A DNA stretch of 64,000 nt from Taiwanofungus camphoratus (GCA_003999685.1 CP021220.1:744001-808000), one strand, 5' to 3'; shown: positions 45,803 to 57,778, numbered from the stretch's first letter. Program-made: numbers and translations. The notes: generated by a model not told the origin, from the sequence alone.

Positions 45803-48103
45803 ATGCTCTTCTACCAGAGGACCCTATCTTTCCTATCCATTGTCCGCAATTCTAGACGGTTCACGTTCTCTGTGCCCTCGCGGGCCCCCTCTGGTCGTGT
45901 ACACATCCCGGAAATCATGGAGATCAAACTATCGGAGGACGAAGCCAAATTATGCACTTTGCTGGACGAATGCACGCAGTGGATGTCCGAGAAGAAGGGG
46001 CTTGAGACGTCGTGCAGGATAGCGGGTGGGTGGGTGCGGGACAAGGTAAGCAAGGTAGCTACTCCCAGTGCTCCGTGAAGCGGACTGACCCTGTGTACCG
46101 ATTCTTGCAATTTGGAATTGTTTGTCGAGTTTTAGCTCCTCGGAATGCAGAGCAACGACATTGACGTTGCATTGAGTGACATGATGGGAATGACTTTCGC
46201 GAAACACTTTGTCTCGTATTGCACTGGACAGAAACACATTCCGGTGAAAGGCATCGCAAGGGTCGAGAGCAACCCTGACCAGTCAAAACATCTCGAGACT
46301 GCCAAGACTTCCGTCCTGGGGCTAGATATCGATTTTGTGAACTTGCGGAGCGAGGAGTACGCGGAGAACAGCCGCATTCCGACGCAGGTGGTCAGTCAAA
46401 GTGTTTTTATCTGCACAGACGTCTGTATATTGGTGCATGAGGTATTGATTCACACCATCCGTAGAACTTTGGAACACCGCTCCAGGACGCATTAAGGAGA
46501 GACATCACAATCAACGCGCTCTTTTACAACGTCCACGCGAGGTCCGTAGAGGACTTCACCGGAAAGGTAAGTCCAAACTGACTTCGACTCCACCGATGGC
46601 TTATGCTCTTCAAGTAGGGCTTGGACGACTTGCGAAATGGTATTGTTCGCACGCCGCTACCTCCCAAAGAGACCTTTACCGACGACCCCTTACGAGTCAT
46701 CCGTTGTGTGAGGTTTGCGAGTCGGTTTGGGTTTGAGATGGTCCCTGAGTTGCAGGAAGCAGGACGGGACCCAGAGATTCAGGTATATTTCTGACCTCGG
46801 TAAATATTACTGGCGAGGATTGACTTGCACTGCTGAAGGGAGCTCTCACGTCTAAAATTAGCAGAGAACGTGTAGGGGAAGAGGTGGACAAAATGATGAA
46901 AGGTATCTCTCTCGATGTTATATACTGCCAGAAGGCTTCGTCCCTGATATAGCACACATCGCCCAGGCCGAGATCCTTTATACTCAGTCAAACTCATCAA
47001 CGACCTGTGTCTCTATTCGTCAATTTTCCACGTCCCTGAACCAATAGCTGCGACACTCTCCGCTCCTCTATCGCCTCTTCACACTTCCTTGGCAGCGGCT
47101 TCCATCCTCGACGCCCTTCTTCAACGACCCTGTCCGTCATCTTCCTCTTCATCTCTCGTGTCAGCGTCTCTCCCGCCTGTCCACCTTCTCCTTCTGTCCG
47201 ACGTCTCTGCGCAGCTGTCCCCGGTCCCGCGGCTCTTCCTCGCATGTGCGCTCACGCCGTTCCGGGGCATCGCCTATAATGGCGCCAAAGATAAGACACA
47301 CCCTGCTGTCGAGGCCCCCATTCGAGAAGGCCTCAAGCTTGGCACGCAAAACCACTACCTGGACGGAATCCCCGCGCTGTTTGCGGCCGCGGATCTACTG
47401 AGCGAGGCCGTCTCGGCACAAAAACATGAGGCACTTACTGACCCTCCAGAAAGGGTGAAGATCGGTACGTATCCAGATGATACAGACATCGATCGTGGAC
47501 GATGGACTCCCTGCTTTTACTAGGTCTGTTGTTGCGCAACGACGCCGTTCACAACCCATCGCGGACGGGCTCAACATGGCCAACATCGCTGCTTTTCTCA
47601 CTAGTACAAGATCTTGTACCTCTATGGGATGCCACACATGAGAGATTTGACTGTCAGTCCCACCAACACATCCTTAGCTACGAAGCCCGAATTGACGCCT
47701 CTGATCCAGCGGACGAAGCAGCAAAACGGATAGAAGCGTACAACGCGTTCGTATCTCGAATAGAGGAGCTGGGCCTGCCGGCCCTTGTGGACGCAAAGCC
47801 CATGCTTGATGTTGGTATCGTTTCCCTCGCCAGCGTTGAGTCCTACGTGCTGATGGGTGCGCGCAGGGCCGCGAGGTCGTACAGGTGCTCGGCGCCAGCA
47901 AGCCCGGCCCGTGGACCGGCCAAGTGCTCTCTCGCGTGGTCGAGTGGCGACTGGAGCACCCCGAGGGCACCAAGGGGGAATGCGAGGCATGGCTCAGGGC
48001 GGAGCACGCGGCCGGGAGGATCAGTGTTGATGTGGGCCCTCCTGCGTCGAAGCGAGTCAAGGGGGACAGCGCAGGGAGCACTGCAAAGAAGGCCAAGAGA
48101 TGA
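45803..48103 (+). CDS. CCA1: CCA-adding tRNA nucleotidyltransferase
   Basis: This enzyme adds or repairs the 3' CCA of tRNAs without a template. The catalytic head is clear: RIAGGWVRDK, spliced to LLG, followed by SNDIDVALSDM with the metal-binding D-x-D. Then come VLGLDIDFVNLRSEEY, the RRD motif in LQDALRRDITINALFYN, GLDDLRNGIVRTPLPP, and ETFTDDPLRVIRCVRFASRFGF, the nucleotide-selecting segment. The helical body follows, with a Lys-rich C-terminus ending STAKKAKR. The first ATG (45803) opens an N-terminal extension MLFYQRTLSFLSIVRNSRRF with the Arg/Ser-rich character of a mitochondrial presequence. A second in-frame ATG at 45917 (MEIKLSEDEAKL) would give the cytosolic/nuclear form, as in yeast. 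About eight exons. Confidence 0.94.
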
Positions 48104-48437
48104 GTTTGGGCGGAAGAGCATAGACACTCAAGATCAGATGATAATGCTAATATATTCGAGAGCGGTATCCCTGCGCTCCGAGCTATGCATACAGATACCA
48201 GCCGATGCTATACAGGATGAGATGCCTGATGTCACAGATTGTAGAGAGGAGCAACAAAGCGAGCAAGCGAAGCAAGACGATGACGTTGTGATGGTAGTGT
48301 AGGATAGTGATGTGTAAAAACTGTGAGTTAACCTACGATAGCAGAAATCGGTAAACGATGGAGACCAACAAAGCATGCCATGAAGGAAAAAGTCGTGTCC
48401 ACAAGAGAAGACCGGGGAACGCACGTCGAGTCGTCCA
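48104..48437. other. Convergent 3' regions of CCA1 and the HMG-box gene
   Basis: About 330 bp between converging genes; nothing coding is supported. Confidence 0.5.
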
Positions 48438-49892
48438 CTACTCGAAATCCACCCACTGAGAGAAATCGGGTTCGTCGGGAGATGGAAGCGAAGCCTTGAG
48501 GTCGTTAAACAGGAAACCTGACGATATAGAAAAGTCGTCGTCGAGGAGGAGCATTGGTAAGTGAGGGCTCGGGGGATCGTTGCAAAACATCTCCGGGGGA
48601 ATCGACGATGCGCGCACAGACGCAGGAATGAGAGACAATGGCACGTGAAGTGGCGAGGACGAGCCCTCGCGAGAACGAGGGAGGCAAGGTAAGGTAAGGC
48701 TGTCAGCGATGTCAATAGCAGAGGGTTTGAAACCGGAGAAGAAAGGGTCGACGTGATCATTTCTGTACGGAACACGTTTGAGGCGTGGATCACGGCCTTC
48801 CTCCTCTTTCTGTTGTCCATATTTCTCAACCATTCTATCATAGGGATTGTAAAAGATTGGAGAACAGACCTGAAAGTCCTCCGTATCAGAGAGGTTCAAC
48901 AACGGTATTTCGGACGTCGGAACAAAGCCGCCATCGATGCCCGTTGCGGTGAGCTCCGAAGGTGTGAACACAGGCGTCTTCGACTCGCCCTTGGCGGACC
49001 CTCGGGCGGGAGCGAGGCCCAATCCAACCGAATCCTCAGCCTGTTCGGACTCTTCTACCTCTTCAATCTTGACGGAAGGATACTTCTTCGGCTTGCGCTT
49101 GGAGGAGCTCCCTTGCCGGCGAGACGGTTGTGTTGGACCGAGAGAACGACCAGGCGAAGGGTTCAATGTAGTGCCGGCATTACCCCCCTTGTCCAGACGC
49201 TTCACTTCCTTTTCCAGATCGTTTCCCTCAACACCTTGCATCAGAAGATGGGCGACCGCCTTCCAGCGCGCGGCGTTGCCATCTGTTGCTGTCTTCCCCT
49301 TCCGTTTCACCGGCTTATCCTTCCGGTATACAGGCGCGTACTTGTACTCGGGGAACAGCTCGGCGTGGTGCTGCTTTGCTGCTTCAGCAAGCCGTTTGAA
49401 TGGGGCACGCTGGGCTTCAGGGAGACTGTTCCAGAGCGCGCCCGCTATGCGGCTGATCTGGCGATGGTCACGCTCTACGGAACTCTTGATCTTCTCCTTT
49501 GCCCAAAGATCGGAGCGAAATAACATGAATGCATTCGGGGGACGGGGGATATGGCCGGGCTGCTTCTTGCGCGAGTGAGAAGAGCGCGCCACACAAGAGG
49601 GAGGCTCATAGTCGGGGGATGGGGACGAACGTAGCTCTGCAGGCGAGACGGTGGATGTGGGCACGGAGGAAGACAAGGTCGAGCCGGATGAAGAAGGTGA
49701 AGGGTCGTCTGCGGGGCACGGCAACTGCAGATCACATTCATCAAAGTCCTCGAACTCTGTGATCCAATTCAAGCAAGTGAGTAAGAACGAAATAGAGTGG
49801 ACCCACAAACGCAAATAAGGCGTAAATGAAGAGAATGCACGAACCTGGATCGGGTGGCGGCCGTCTTGAGAGGCGGCGCGATCGTCGAACAT
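48438..49892 (-). CDS. HMG-box transcription factor (MATA-HMG/Ste11-like)
   Basis: The DNA-binding domain reads HIPRPPNAFMLFRSDLWAKE, then VERDHRQISRIAGALWNSLP and FKRLAEAAKQHHAELFPEYK, with the aromatic and basic residues of sequence-specific MATA-type HMG boxes. The rest is disordered: an acidic, Ser/Pro-rich N-terminus and a ~300-residue tail with basic patches (PVKRKGK, SSKRKPKKYPS) and an acidic motif (VKIEEVEESEQAED). It ends SQWVDFE. A 90-nt intron (49755-49844) near the start (HPIQ|FEDFDE) is an in-frame multiple of three. Relatives in fungi control mating, fruiting or stress genes; which one this is cannot be told from sequence alone. Confidence 0.88.
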   Translation of the reverse strand: MFDDRAASQDGRHPIQVRAFSSFTPYLRLWVHSISFLLTCLNWITEFEDFDECDLQLPCPADDPSPSSSGSTLSSSVPTSTVSPAELRSSPSPDYEPPSCVARSSHSRKKQPGHIPRPPNAFMLFRSDLWAKEKIKSSVERDHRQISRIAGALWNSLPEAQRAPFKRLAEAAKQHHAELFPEYKYAPVYRKDKPVKRKGKTATDGNAARWKAVAHLLMQGVEGNDLEKEVKRLDKGGNAGTTLNPSPGRSLGPTQPSRRQGSSSKRKPKKYPSVKIEEVEESEQAEDSVGLGLAPARGSAKGESKTPVFTPSELTATGIDGGFVPTSEIPLLNLSDTEDFQVCSPIFYNPYDRMVEKYGQQKEEEGRDPRLKRVPYRNDHVDPFFSGFKPSAIDIADSLTLPCLPRSREGSSSPLHVPLSLIPASVRASSIPPEMFCNDPPSPHLPMLLLDDDFSISSGFLFNDLKASLPSPDEPDFSQWVDFE

Positions 49893-51099
49893 TACGGAGA
49901 ACAGGCATGAAGGTCGTTAAAGAAGGTGAGCAGAACGAAAGGAAAAAGAACAATTGAAGAGAAGAAGAGCTCGAGAGCGAGACACTGCCTCTAGGGATGT
50001 GCCTCTCCCTCTCGAGCTCCCCCCTTTTCAATGCTCGAGCTTGCACAGTTCGAAATTGACATTGCAAAGCGGAGGAGAGGGAAAGCTAATATGATCACCT
50101 CATGTGGGCCTCGAGGCTGCTTTGTACGCTCGTTATTCCTTGTCGCTTGGTCTATATCTAGATCACCAAAACTGACTTTCAACTTCAGATGGCAAAGTGC
50201 GCCCGATTTTTGACCAATTTTCGCGGAAGCATTTTACGGTGGCGCCGCGGGCCAAAACACCAAGAACAATTCGCCCTCTCACATATGCGACCACAAGCTT
50301 TGTAGGTGCGCTCCAGGTCGGTGTCCCTCAATTCAAGAAATATTTTATAGATGCGCGCCAGCTGCTAGAGGAGAGCCAGTGCACCTCCGGACTCATCCGT
50401 CCGGAGCTCTACACCCCCCTTTCTTGGAAATACACAGTGGCACTCTAGAAACTTGCTCTGACATTAATTCGTACGTCTTGATCTTGATGGTGCGGACACG
50501 AGGGAGATAGAAGCCGGTACGATCTACTAAAGCCTCCTCCAGAATCTCGCTCTCCGGAGGATGGCCAGCACGACGTTCTCATAGCTAAGGGTAATCTTCC
50601 CATACGCCATAACGAATCTGAGCGACCGCCCTTGCTTCTCTTGTTTAGGAAGTCACTGACTCGCCGAGATCTCCCTTCTGCAGCCTTTTCATCGGTCATT
50701 CGTCATTACACGCCTACGTAGTCCAACAGCTCGTTCTCAGGCTGTCCATACTGGCATATCAAGCATCGATTTCATTTCTGAAGATTTGTATTCCCACTGG
50801 ACAAAGGCTATGATACAGGATTGTGTTCCTAAGAGAGAATGCGCAGACGATTACGCACGTCCTTCCTTCAATTTCATTGTTCTCCTGACTCCTGCGCTAT
50901 TCGTTCAGTTTGTATGTTGATGGCACGGCGTCCGACGCATTCACGAACAACACTGCGGCTCAACTTCACTGAGCGTTTGCTTGCGAAGCATTTCCAGTTG
51001 TTCATTTACTCGAATTGCTCACTCAGGATCACATGGCAGCTGCAACCATGTATAGCCATTTATGTCCAGAAATGCGGAAACAGAGTACTTTTCGCGGGA
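49893..51099. other. Intergenic region between the HMG-box gene and ROK1
   Basis: Leader and promoter of the HMG-box gene plus the 3' region of ROK1. A CT-rich tract (on the HMG strand, ~49,900-50,010) probably marks its leader. No further gene or repeat is supported. Confidence 0.45.
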
Positions 51100-53310
51100 T
51101 CAGTCCTCAGTGCCGTCACTTTCAGCGCCACCGCCGCTCGCCAACTGGGCCTTCGACTCAGTTCTAGATTCTGCCTTCGCCTTCCGTCGTTTTGAACCAG
51201 TAATCATGTCCCTGCAATCGCGAAGAGCTATTGAAGAACTGATTGATTTTAACAAATAACGATATAACAAGCTCACCTCTTTTTCATCGCATCGCTGCGG
51301 CCGATTGTCGCGGCTTTATTGACACCTTCTGAGCGCTTTACCTTACCCATCTGTCGTCGCTTCATCTTGGACGGTTTTGGGAGCTTGAGAATCCAGTCCG
51401 GAACCGATGAACCCGATTGAAGGAGCACATTCGCAATCCTGAGTGCCCGCATGGTCTATTAAACACAAGCCAATAGTGTAACTCAGGAACATACGTTTTG
51501 AGAAAAGGTGCATCCTCATTGGTAAAATACGTGACTGCCTTCCCTTCCCTACCCGCGCGTCCCGTACGACCTACGGGGGTACGTAAATGTCCCTCAATCA
51601 TTAATGTTGTTCGGGAATAGCGCGAGGGGTTACTTACCAATCCTGTGTACATAACTCTGCACACTTTGGGGAAAGTCATAGTTGATGACTTCTCTCACGC
51701 CCTTGAAGTCCATTCCACGTGCCATGACTTCCGTGCTAACCATAACCCAGCTTTCCCCACGCAACATACGCGCAACTGCATCCTCTCTCTCCTTCCTGCT
51801 CATTCCCGCATGCAAGCAGTCGACATTAGGCACACCATTGAGTACAAGCTCCTCGGCAAGAGATGTAGCACGTGGCTGAGATGAAACAAAAACTAGTACC
51901 GGTGGATTGTAAGGTTGCGAGAGGTACTGCAGTAGCGTGGGGAGTTTCGAGGGGTCGTCCGCAACATAGGTAAGGGTCTGAGCGATGAGGGGGAGAGGCG
52001 TATCCCTGACGAACATAAACAAATATGTTTGTGCTCATGACTCTGAGACTGGAAAGAACTCTGAAAGACGCACTTTAGGCCTACGACCACTCGTATAGGG
52101 TCACGGAGCATGCTCATAGCAATTTTCTCTGCTCCGGCCGGGAGAGTTGCGCTGAAAACTGCCTTCTGCAAATTGGGGTACGTACATGCGGCGATAACTT
52201 CCTGCACTTGTGAAAGGAATTCCGTATCAAGCATTCGGTCGGCTTCATCTAGAATCATATGCCGGACACTGAAAAGAGGGTGAACGACGCTCGTGTATAT
52301 ACCAAATGGAGAATGGGCCCACTTGTCAAGTTCGAGATGTCCTGCCTGAAGAGCCGAGACCAATCGCAGCGGTGTGCTGATGATGATATCTAATAATTCA
52401 TGACCATATGAGACGTCAACTGCAGGCGTCCTTTGCGGTGCCGACTTACCAACTTTATCTCTTGCGTTCCTATCAGCTAATGTGCTCGCTGTCGCCTTGC
52501 TGAAGAGTACTATTTTCCACTTTCGACCCTGAGTGAGCTTTAGACACTCGTTGTGAATCTGGTGCGCGAGCTCGCGAGTGGGCGCGAGAACTAGTGCGCG
52601 CACGCCTGTTCCTGTGTCAACCTTTAGACTCGACGATGGCGCGCCTAACGAGGATATCATAGGTAACAGGTAGGATAACGTCTTTCCAGTACCAGTAGGC
52701 GATATAGCAGCAAGATCTCTGCTCTGGGATTGACAATGTAAGAAAGCATGACAAGATGTTATAGAGTCATTCACCTCCATCAGTATTGGGATACCATAAG
52801 ACTGTATACCTGTCGGACGTTTGTATCCGCTCTGAGCGAGATTCGCAAGGAGATGCGAAGATAAGTGATATCTGTCTTTCAGAGCGTCAAAGGAGTCTAT
52901 GTGTTCTGGGACATTCGACCCTTTCGTCGCGACGCGATGTCGAGGCATGGGCGGATCCTCTTCATCTTGCTCGATGACCTCAGTTTCCTCATCCAGAATT
53001 CGCCTCTTCTTCCAAAGATCACCGTCAACATCGCTACCTTCCCCTTCTTTGTGTGCGGAGCCAGAAGCCTTTCGTTTCCCAGTTCCACCGTGAGCATACT
53101 TGAAGAAGTCTAGCTCGGGAGGGATTTCATCGCTACTTTTTGCTACAGCTTTGCCTTTGTCATTCGTTGTTTTCGATTTCTAATAATAGAGGTTCAAGGC
53201 TGTGTCACAATGCCGAGCGACATACTCACAGCGAACAACTGTACATCGCTCTTGAACCTATTCTTGTCAAATTTCACACCTCCGCGCGACAGTAACTGGA
53301 ATGCCTCCAT
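51100..53310 (-). CDS. ROK1: DEAD-box RNA helicase Rok1/DDX52
   Basis: Rok1 acts in the nucleolus on early 40S ribosome assembly (release of snR30 and pre-rRNA cleavage). The start is MEAFQLLSRGGVKFDKNRFK, matching the Rok1 N-terminus. A charged linker follows (DLWKKRRILDEETEVIEQDE). Helicase motifs appear in order: the Q motif SGYKRPTGIQSYGIPILM, motif I SPTGTGKTLSYLLPM, Ia APTRELAHQI, Ib STPLRLVSAL, II LDEADRML, III SATLPAGAEK, IV VFVSSQPRA, V GMDFKGVREVINYDFP, and VI HRIGK spliced to GRTGRAGREG. The tail is basic (KPSKMKRRQMGKVKRS) and ends with an extra small exon, GSKRRKAKAE...SDGTED. About ten short introns. Confidence 0.93.
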
Positions 53311-53721
53311 CGCAGACAAGATGAAGAAAAAAGACTGTCACAAGAAGAGGATACGTCGATTATAGAAAAAGGCTACAATAGCAGTGAAGGAGCGCTGAGA
53401 GCTCTGCACACTGGTAGTACAGAATGCTTGAAACTCGAGATTTGCAAAGCCCAAAATGGCTAACGGGAGATAATCACGTGATTTACATTCGCTTTCGCGC
53501 TCCTCGATCGCGTACCCCGACGCGTCGAACCTTGATAATGTGGTCTCATTGAATTCACGAGATTCAAATAACCGGCAATTGAAACAAATCTTCAATTCGA
53601 CCATAAAAACATATCTATGAGTGATATGTCTTGAATAAAATAGTATGGAGTCCGTGTGGTGGTATATGATATGATACCTATAACAAGTGCTGTAGATGTT
53701 TAGCCTCGATCTAGTCTAACT
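53311..53721. other. Intergenic region between ROK1 and the dicarboxylate carrier
   Basis: About 400 bp; promoter of ROK1 and 3' end of the downstream carrier gene. No gene is supported. Confidence 0.5.
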
Positions 53722-55364
53722 CTACAAGTGGTCAATGAAGAAATCCTGCGATAAATATGCCGTGCAGATCGATACCAGACGGGACAAGGGGAAGTTTTGG
53801 GCTACACCGTCGGAAAGAGCGTACGCCAGCCTTTCTTCAATTGCTATGCCAGACAGTTATCACAAATTTAAGCAGATGAAACCCCGCCCAGAACTGGTGA
53901 GAACATACCTCAAAGAACACGAACATGAGCACAGTGTTGGGTCCAAGACGAATAAATGCCGGTGTCCACCCCTTAAAGAGAAATCTTACGCCTTCTTCTT
54001 GCAGTGAGCTCTTGAGGACCTCCAGTGGGCTGCTTCTACCGGTCTATTCAAAGTGGGGTGAAGGTCAACAGACACATTCTCTAAAGACCTGGAAATGGCA
54101 CCGACCGCCGACATCAAACGAGACCTCATGACATCCGCTGGAGCGCAAATCGCTGTGGACATTGTCGCCAATGAGTTCTGTACCACACTTGGCTCAGTGT
54201 ATGGATTAAGCTCACTTGTCGCGAAAGTTCCTGCAAGGGTACTCGCTATTGTATGGAGTAATAGGTTATCACGGAACTGATAATTGATGATAGGCAGTGG
54301 ATTGCGTAGCAACGTCGATTTGAAGAAATCGTAACTGCCCCCAAATTGCGACGTTTACTCACTCAGTTCAAGAAGGGGTATTATAGTTCACTCACGATCC
54401 CACCTGCGAACCCTGCGATTGTTGTATTAGTTCTCATTGGATCATGGATCACAGTACACGTACGTTCATCAATATCGCTCGAGTCTAGTTCCGAATGTTT
54501 AGCGAATGTCTTTGGGGGTACTTCATGCTGCTCACTGTGTTAGTCCCCAACCCTCTCGTCAGTCCTCTCACACCCTCCTGCTTAATGAGATTCACCAAGC
54601 CAGTGAGAGCATTAGAATAGTTGTACCGTTTCTCAGGCGGGCGCACTGAATCACTGGTCATTCTAACCAATAAGATATCTATCGTATTATAAGACCACAC
54701 ATTCACACCAATTCAAGACAGAGATAACAGCATGATTGCTCACCGGCGGGATTTCCGGCTATGCCACCTAGCCCACCTGCAAGCATCGCAGCTAACAGCA
54801 ATTTCCCAGTGGACGGTAGACTATCCTTAGACATTTCAGCCTTGAAATTCTCATAACTACCCAGTCGAACTAGAGAATATGTCATTTGGCGCAGGAGAGA
54901 AGCCGTGAGCCCGGTATACAGGCTTTTAAGGCCGGACTCCGCGATGGTAGCACGAATGACAGAATACGTTGATGGATGTTTGGTGCCCGGAACAGAGTGT
55001 ATTGTCTGCATTCGACTGGTCAGGTGTACCGAAACCGATGAATTCAGAACTCGATGACGCCACACGTAACATTCAGAAGTGCCTAGACTCACACTTTTGT
55101 AAGATCTAAAGGGTGTGTACAACATGCCGCCACTGCAACAGTCGCGAGGAAGCTCAAGTTCAACAGTAGACTGAGCACAATATTGATGCGTACTGGAAGC
55201 CCCAACTCCTGCAGAATAGCGACACGACTATGATCAATTCAATCTGTTCTCGTTCTGCCATACTGGGACTGACCTCCAAGCCTATAAAGGAAAAACCTTT
55301 AAGTACCACAAAAAAATGTGCTAGCCGGTACTCACCAGAAAGGATAGGTCTGCTGTTTCGGCAT
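53722..55364 (-). CDS. DIC1: Mitochondrial dicarboxylate carrier (SLC25 family, Dic1-like)
   Basis: Mitochondrial carriers have three ~100-residue repeats, each with a P-x-[DE]-x-x-[KR] signature in an odd-numbered helix. All three are visible: THPLDLTK in repeat 1 (after MPKQQTYPFW and LG), NPADILLVRMT in repeat 2, and CAPADVMRSRLM in repeat 3. Other family segments are SLYTGLTASLLRQMTYSLVR, YNYSNALTGLVNLIKQEGVR, GSYDFFKSTLL, QEEGVRFLFKGWTPAFIRLG and PNTVLMFVFFE. These match the dicarboxylate carrier subgroup, which exchanges malate or succinate for phosphate across the inner membrane. At least eight exons, several very short. The final exon (DFFIDHL before the stop at 53722) follows an intron of about 160 nt and is the least certain part. 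Confidence 0.87.
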
Positions 55365-55760
55365 AGTCGCAGAGCAGAGTAAAGTCCTTCAACTTCGACC
55401 GTCAGTCAAGCTTGCTGAGAGTGTCCTGTTTACATGCAGCCTTCATAAGCGTCGTGATTTCTGTCCACGGCATGGCGAAAAGTGATCGGCCGAAGAGCCG
55501 GAACGCCGGCGGGGTGGCCACAAGCAACTACGATACGAGTCGCAATACACATGTAGCATCCTTCTCGCTGAATCATCCGTGTATTTTTCAAGTTATATTA
55601 TGTACATGGTATATTCTGAGAGGCACGAGGGAGGGGTTGCACTGGGAAAGCAACGGGAAAAGACTATGTGAGATCGAGAATGGAAGGATTGAACTTGAGA
55701 GCCCTTTTTTCTGCAACTCGCATCACCCATATGATAACCTATCCCAAGCAGAATAAAGAA

Positions 55761-55863
55761 TAGAGTGTATCTGCGGAGACCCACGGCCAAAAAGGAAATT
55801 TTCTTATGTTTCCGCCACCTGATTGGTCGATAACGGAGACCTAGGTCTCTGCAGATACACTCT
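55761..55863 (+). mobile_element. MITE, copy A of an inverted pair
   Basis: About 103 bp bounded by inverted ends TAGAGTGTATCTGC and GCAGATACACTCT. The interior reads GGCCAAAAAGGAAATTTTC...CCGCCACCTGATTGG. No coding capacity. The left flank TA is present while the right flank (TGG) has lost it. The copy at 55,891 has the same ends with the interior in the opposite direction. Confidence 0.75.
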
Positions 55864-55890
55864 GGTGGAGTGTTGAGGAAATCGAATAAA

Positions 55891-56002
55891 TAGAGTGTAT
55901 CTGCAGATACCTAGTTCTCCGTTTTCGGCCAATCAGGTGGCGGAAACATAAGAAAATTTCCTCCTTTTTGGCCGTGACCTAGGTCTCTGCAGATACGTTC
56001 TA
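55891..56002 (-). mobile_element. MITE, copy B of an inverted pair
   Basis: About 112 bp with ends TAGAGTGTATCTGCAGATAC and CTCTGCAGATACGTTCTA. The interior at 55917-55977 is the near-exact reverse complement of 55782-55840 in copy A, including GGCGGAAACATAAGAAAATT. TA is present at both outer edges, fitting a TA target duplication. The two copies are only 27 bp apart, so the pair could fold into a ~240-nt hairpin in RNA or single-stranded DNA. Confidence 0.75.
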
Positions 56003-56473
56003 ATGCTGCCATGAGATTTTTGCTGATCATCCGGCTAGTCTAGTTTGAAGTAAAACAGTGCGCGTTGGATCAGTGTTGGGCTGACCCCAATCAAGCTTGA
56101 CCCTCCTTCAAGTTGAGGTCAAGACCACCAAAGTCACACTGTGCATGACATTTGACTTCACGCGCACAACACCAGGGTTGGTTCCAGCAATCCGTTTTGA
56201 GATACAATGCGATGGAGCCCAGGTGGTGTCGGCGAGCACGGCCCGTGGGGAGCGATCTCGGGCGATATGTGTTGGCGCATCGGCATCCTCATATAGCAGC
56301 GATCGCGCCCACCGGCGGCGACGATGAGGGGAGGAAAATCAATGATAAAATTCTACTATGCCTACTGGTCACTGTTGGCATTGACGGGGTCCGACCCCGT
56401 CATGATCCGGTCTGACCCAAAAAGGTCAGAAAGATCAAGAGCTGGCTCCATCGCATTTTTTCTCAAAACGTGC

Positions 56474-57018
56474 TACTATGGTTTTACTACTTTTGCAAAA
56501 TTTTCGGCGAATTTTTCACAACAACATCACTGCTGGTCTCGGAGTTTTAGCAATGCATAGCTGAAGGTCCTTACCACGGTTCTATCTACTAACATGTTGG
56601 AAAAATGAGGATAGGAACATGTTAGAACAGTACCAATAAAAAAGTGAATGCCTAACACATATCACACAATGTTCTGCTTTCTACACAAAAAGGAGCCAGT
56701 TTACAGTTTCACTAAATGAAGGATCTGAATGAAAGGAATGAAGCCCTGATGTACTGAAATTCCTAGGAAAGACTACAGGCAGGATCAGACTAGATCTGCT
56801 TATCATGGTTCATACATGGCCTTATCTGGGACTCACAACGGCGTATTTGTGTCTCACAAGACAGCTACAGTGATTTCATGTTTCAAGTTGATAGCACAAT
56901 AGAAGTATTACTAGATGCACATGTCTGACAAGTTTCTTTAGATTTGATGAGATTTGTGGTGCTCAGGAGACTATTTTGCAAAACCCGTTCGTTTTGCAAA
57001 GCTAGTAAAACCATAGTA
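56474..57018. mobile_element. Non-autonomous DNA transposon with 27-bp terminal inverted repeats
   Basis: TACTATGGTTTTACTA plus CTTTTGCAAAA at 56474-56500 is the reverse complement of 56992-57018 at 25 of 27 positions. If the outer TA is the target duplication, the element is 541 bp with ends CTATGG...CCATAG, fitting the Tc1/mariner superfamily. A further TTTTGCAAAA word sits just inside the right repeat (~56,974). No transposase frame is present, so it would depend on an enzyme supplied elsewhere. Confidence 0.65.
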
Positions 57019-57778
57019 TCATTTTCAGGATTGCTGTCACCTCAATGGTACTTATATAAATATAAAGGGTACTTTGTAAAGTGTGCATGTCGCGATTGAC
57101 AGGAATTTTCGACACTGAGAAAGAATGCAGATAAAACATCACAGGACACTGAAGCCAAGTGACAAGAAGGGCTTTGCCGTCAAGAGCATTGGTTATTGAG
57201 CAAAGCAGAAACTTTGAATAGCCTGTTCTAAACGAGGAGTGATAGACCACATTGTGTCACCAATTTTGGGCTAAGCCGCTGAGGCTGCCCCAAGAACAGT
57301 CTGACATGTTACTGGTAATCGCAGGATGCACTGCTCATGTTGCTTTGTACTTGGTGATTCTATGGTTAGAAAGTCGCACGAACCAGTAGTTGCGGTATCG
57401 AAGCAGAAGCACAAGTAGCAGCACCGGTTAAATTGGACAAACATACGAGCATCTGTAGAGTCGGGATCGACACTGGTGAGTTACCAGACCGTGATCCACG
57501 TATCTCACGATGTTACAAGTATGTTTGAACTGAGTGTGCTGTGGACAGATTATCAAGTCTGGTGAACATTGTTTCAACTGCAAAGGCGAGTGAGGTCCGT
57601 GCGTGATTAAGGTTGGAATGCCGGAGGTTGCCGGCGGCGTTGCCACCAAGTTCATTTCGGCAGTGCGCGTCGGGCGTCGCCTTTTTCTTTCTCACCGCCA
57701 CCACCAGCTTCAACGACCCCCCTGCCCTTGCTTCCTTCCATACCTCTGCTAGCTTTACCTATCTTCAACTACGCAACC

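Larger units (their letters stand above)
55365..57778. other. Transposon-rich intergenic region between the carrier and SUB2
   Basis: A 2.4 kb stretch with no supported gene. It contains an inverted pair of MITEs at 55,761-56,002 and a 545 bp TIR element at 56,474-57,018, listed separately. A small CT-rich and T-rich section before 57,779 should be the SUB2 promoter and leader. The A/T-rich remainder holds only scattered short frames. Confidence 0.5.

Noticed and set aside
53735-54007. A 90-codon forward frame over the 3' end of the carrier gene
   Set aside because: It is antisense to the exon encoding QEEGVRFLFKGWTPAF and its downstream intron.
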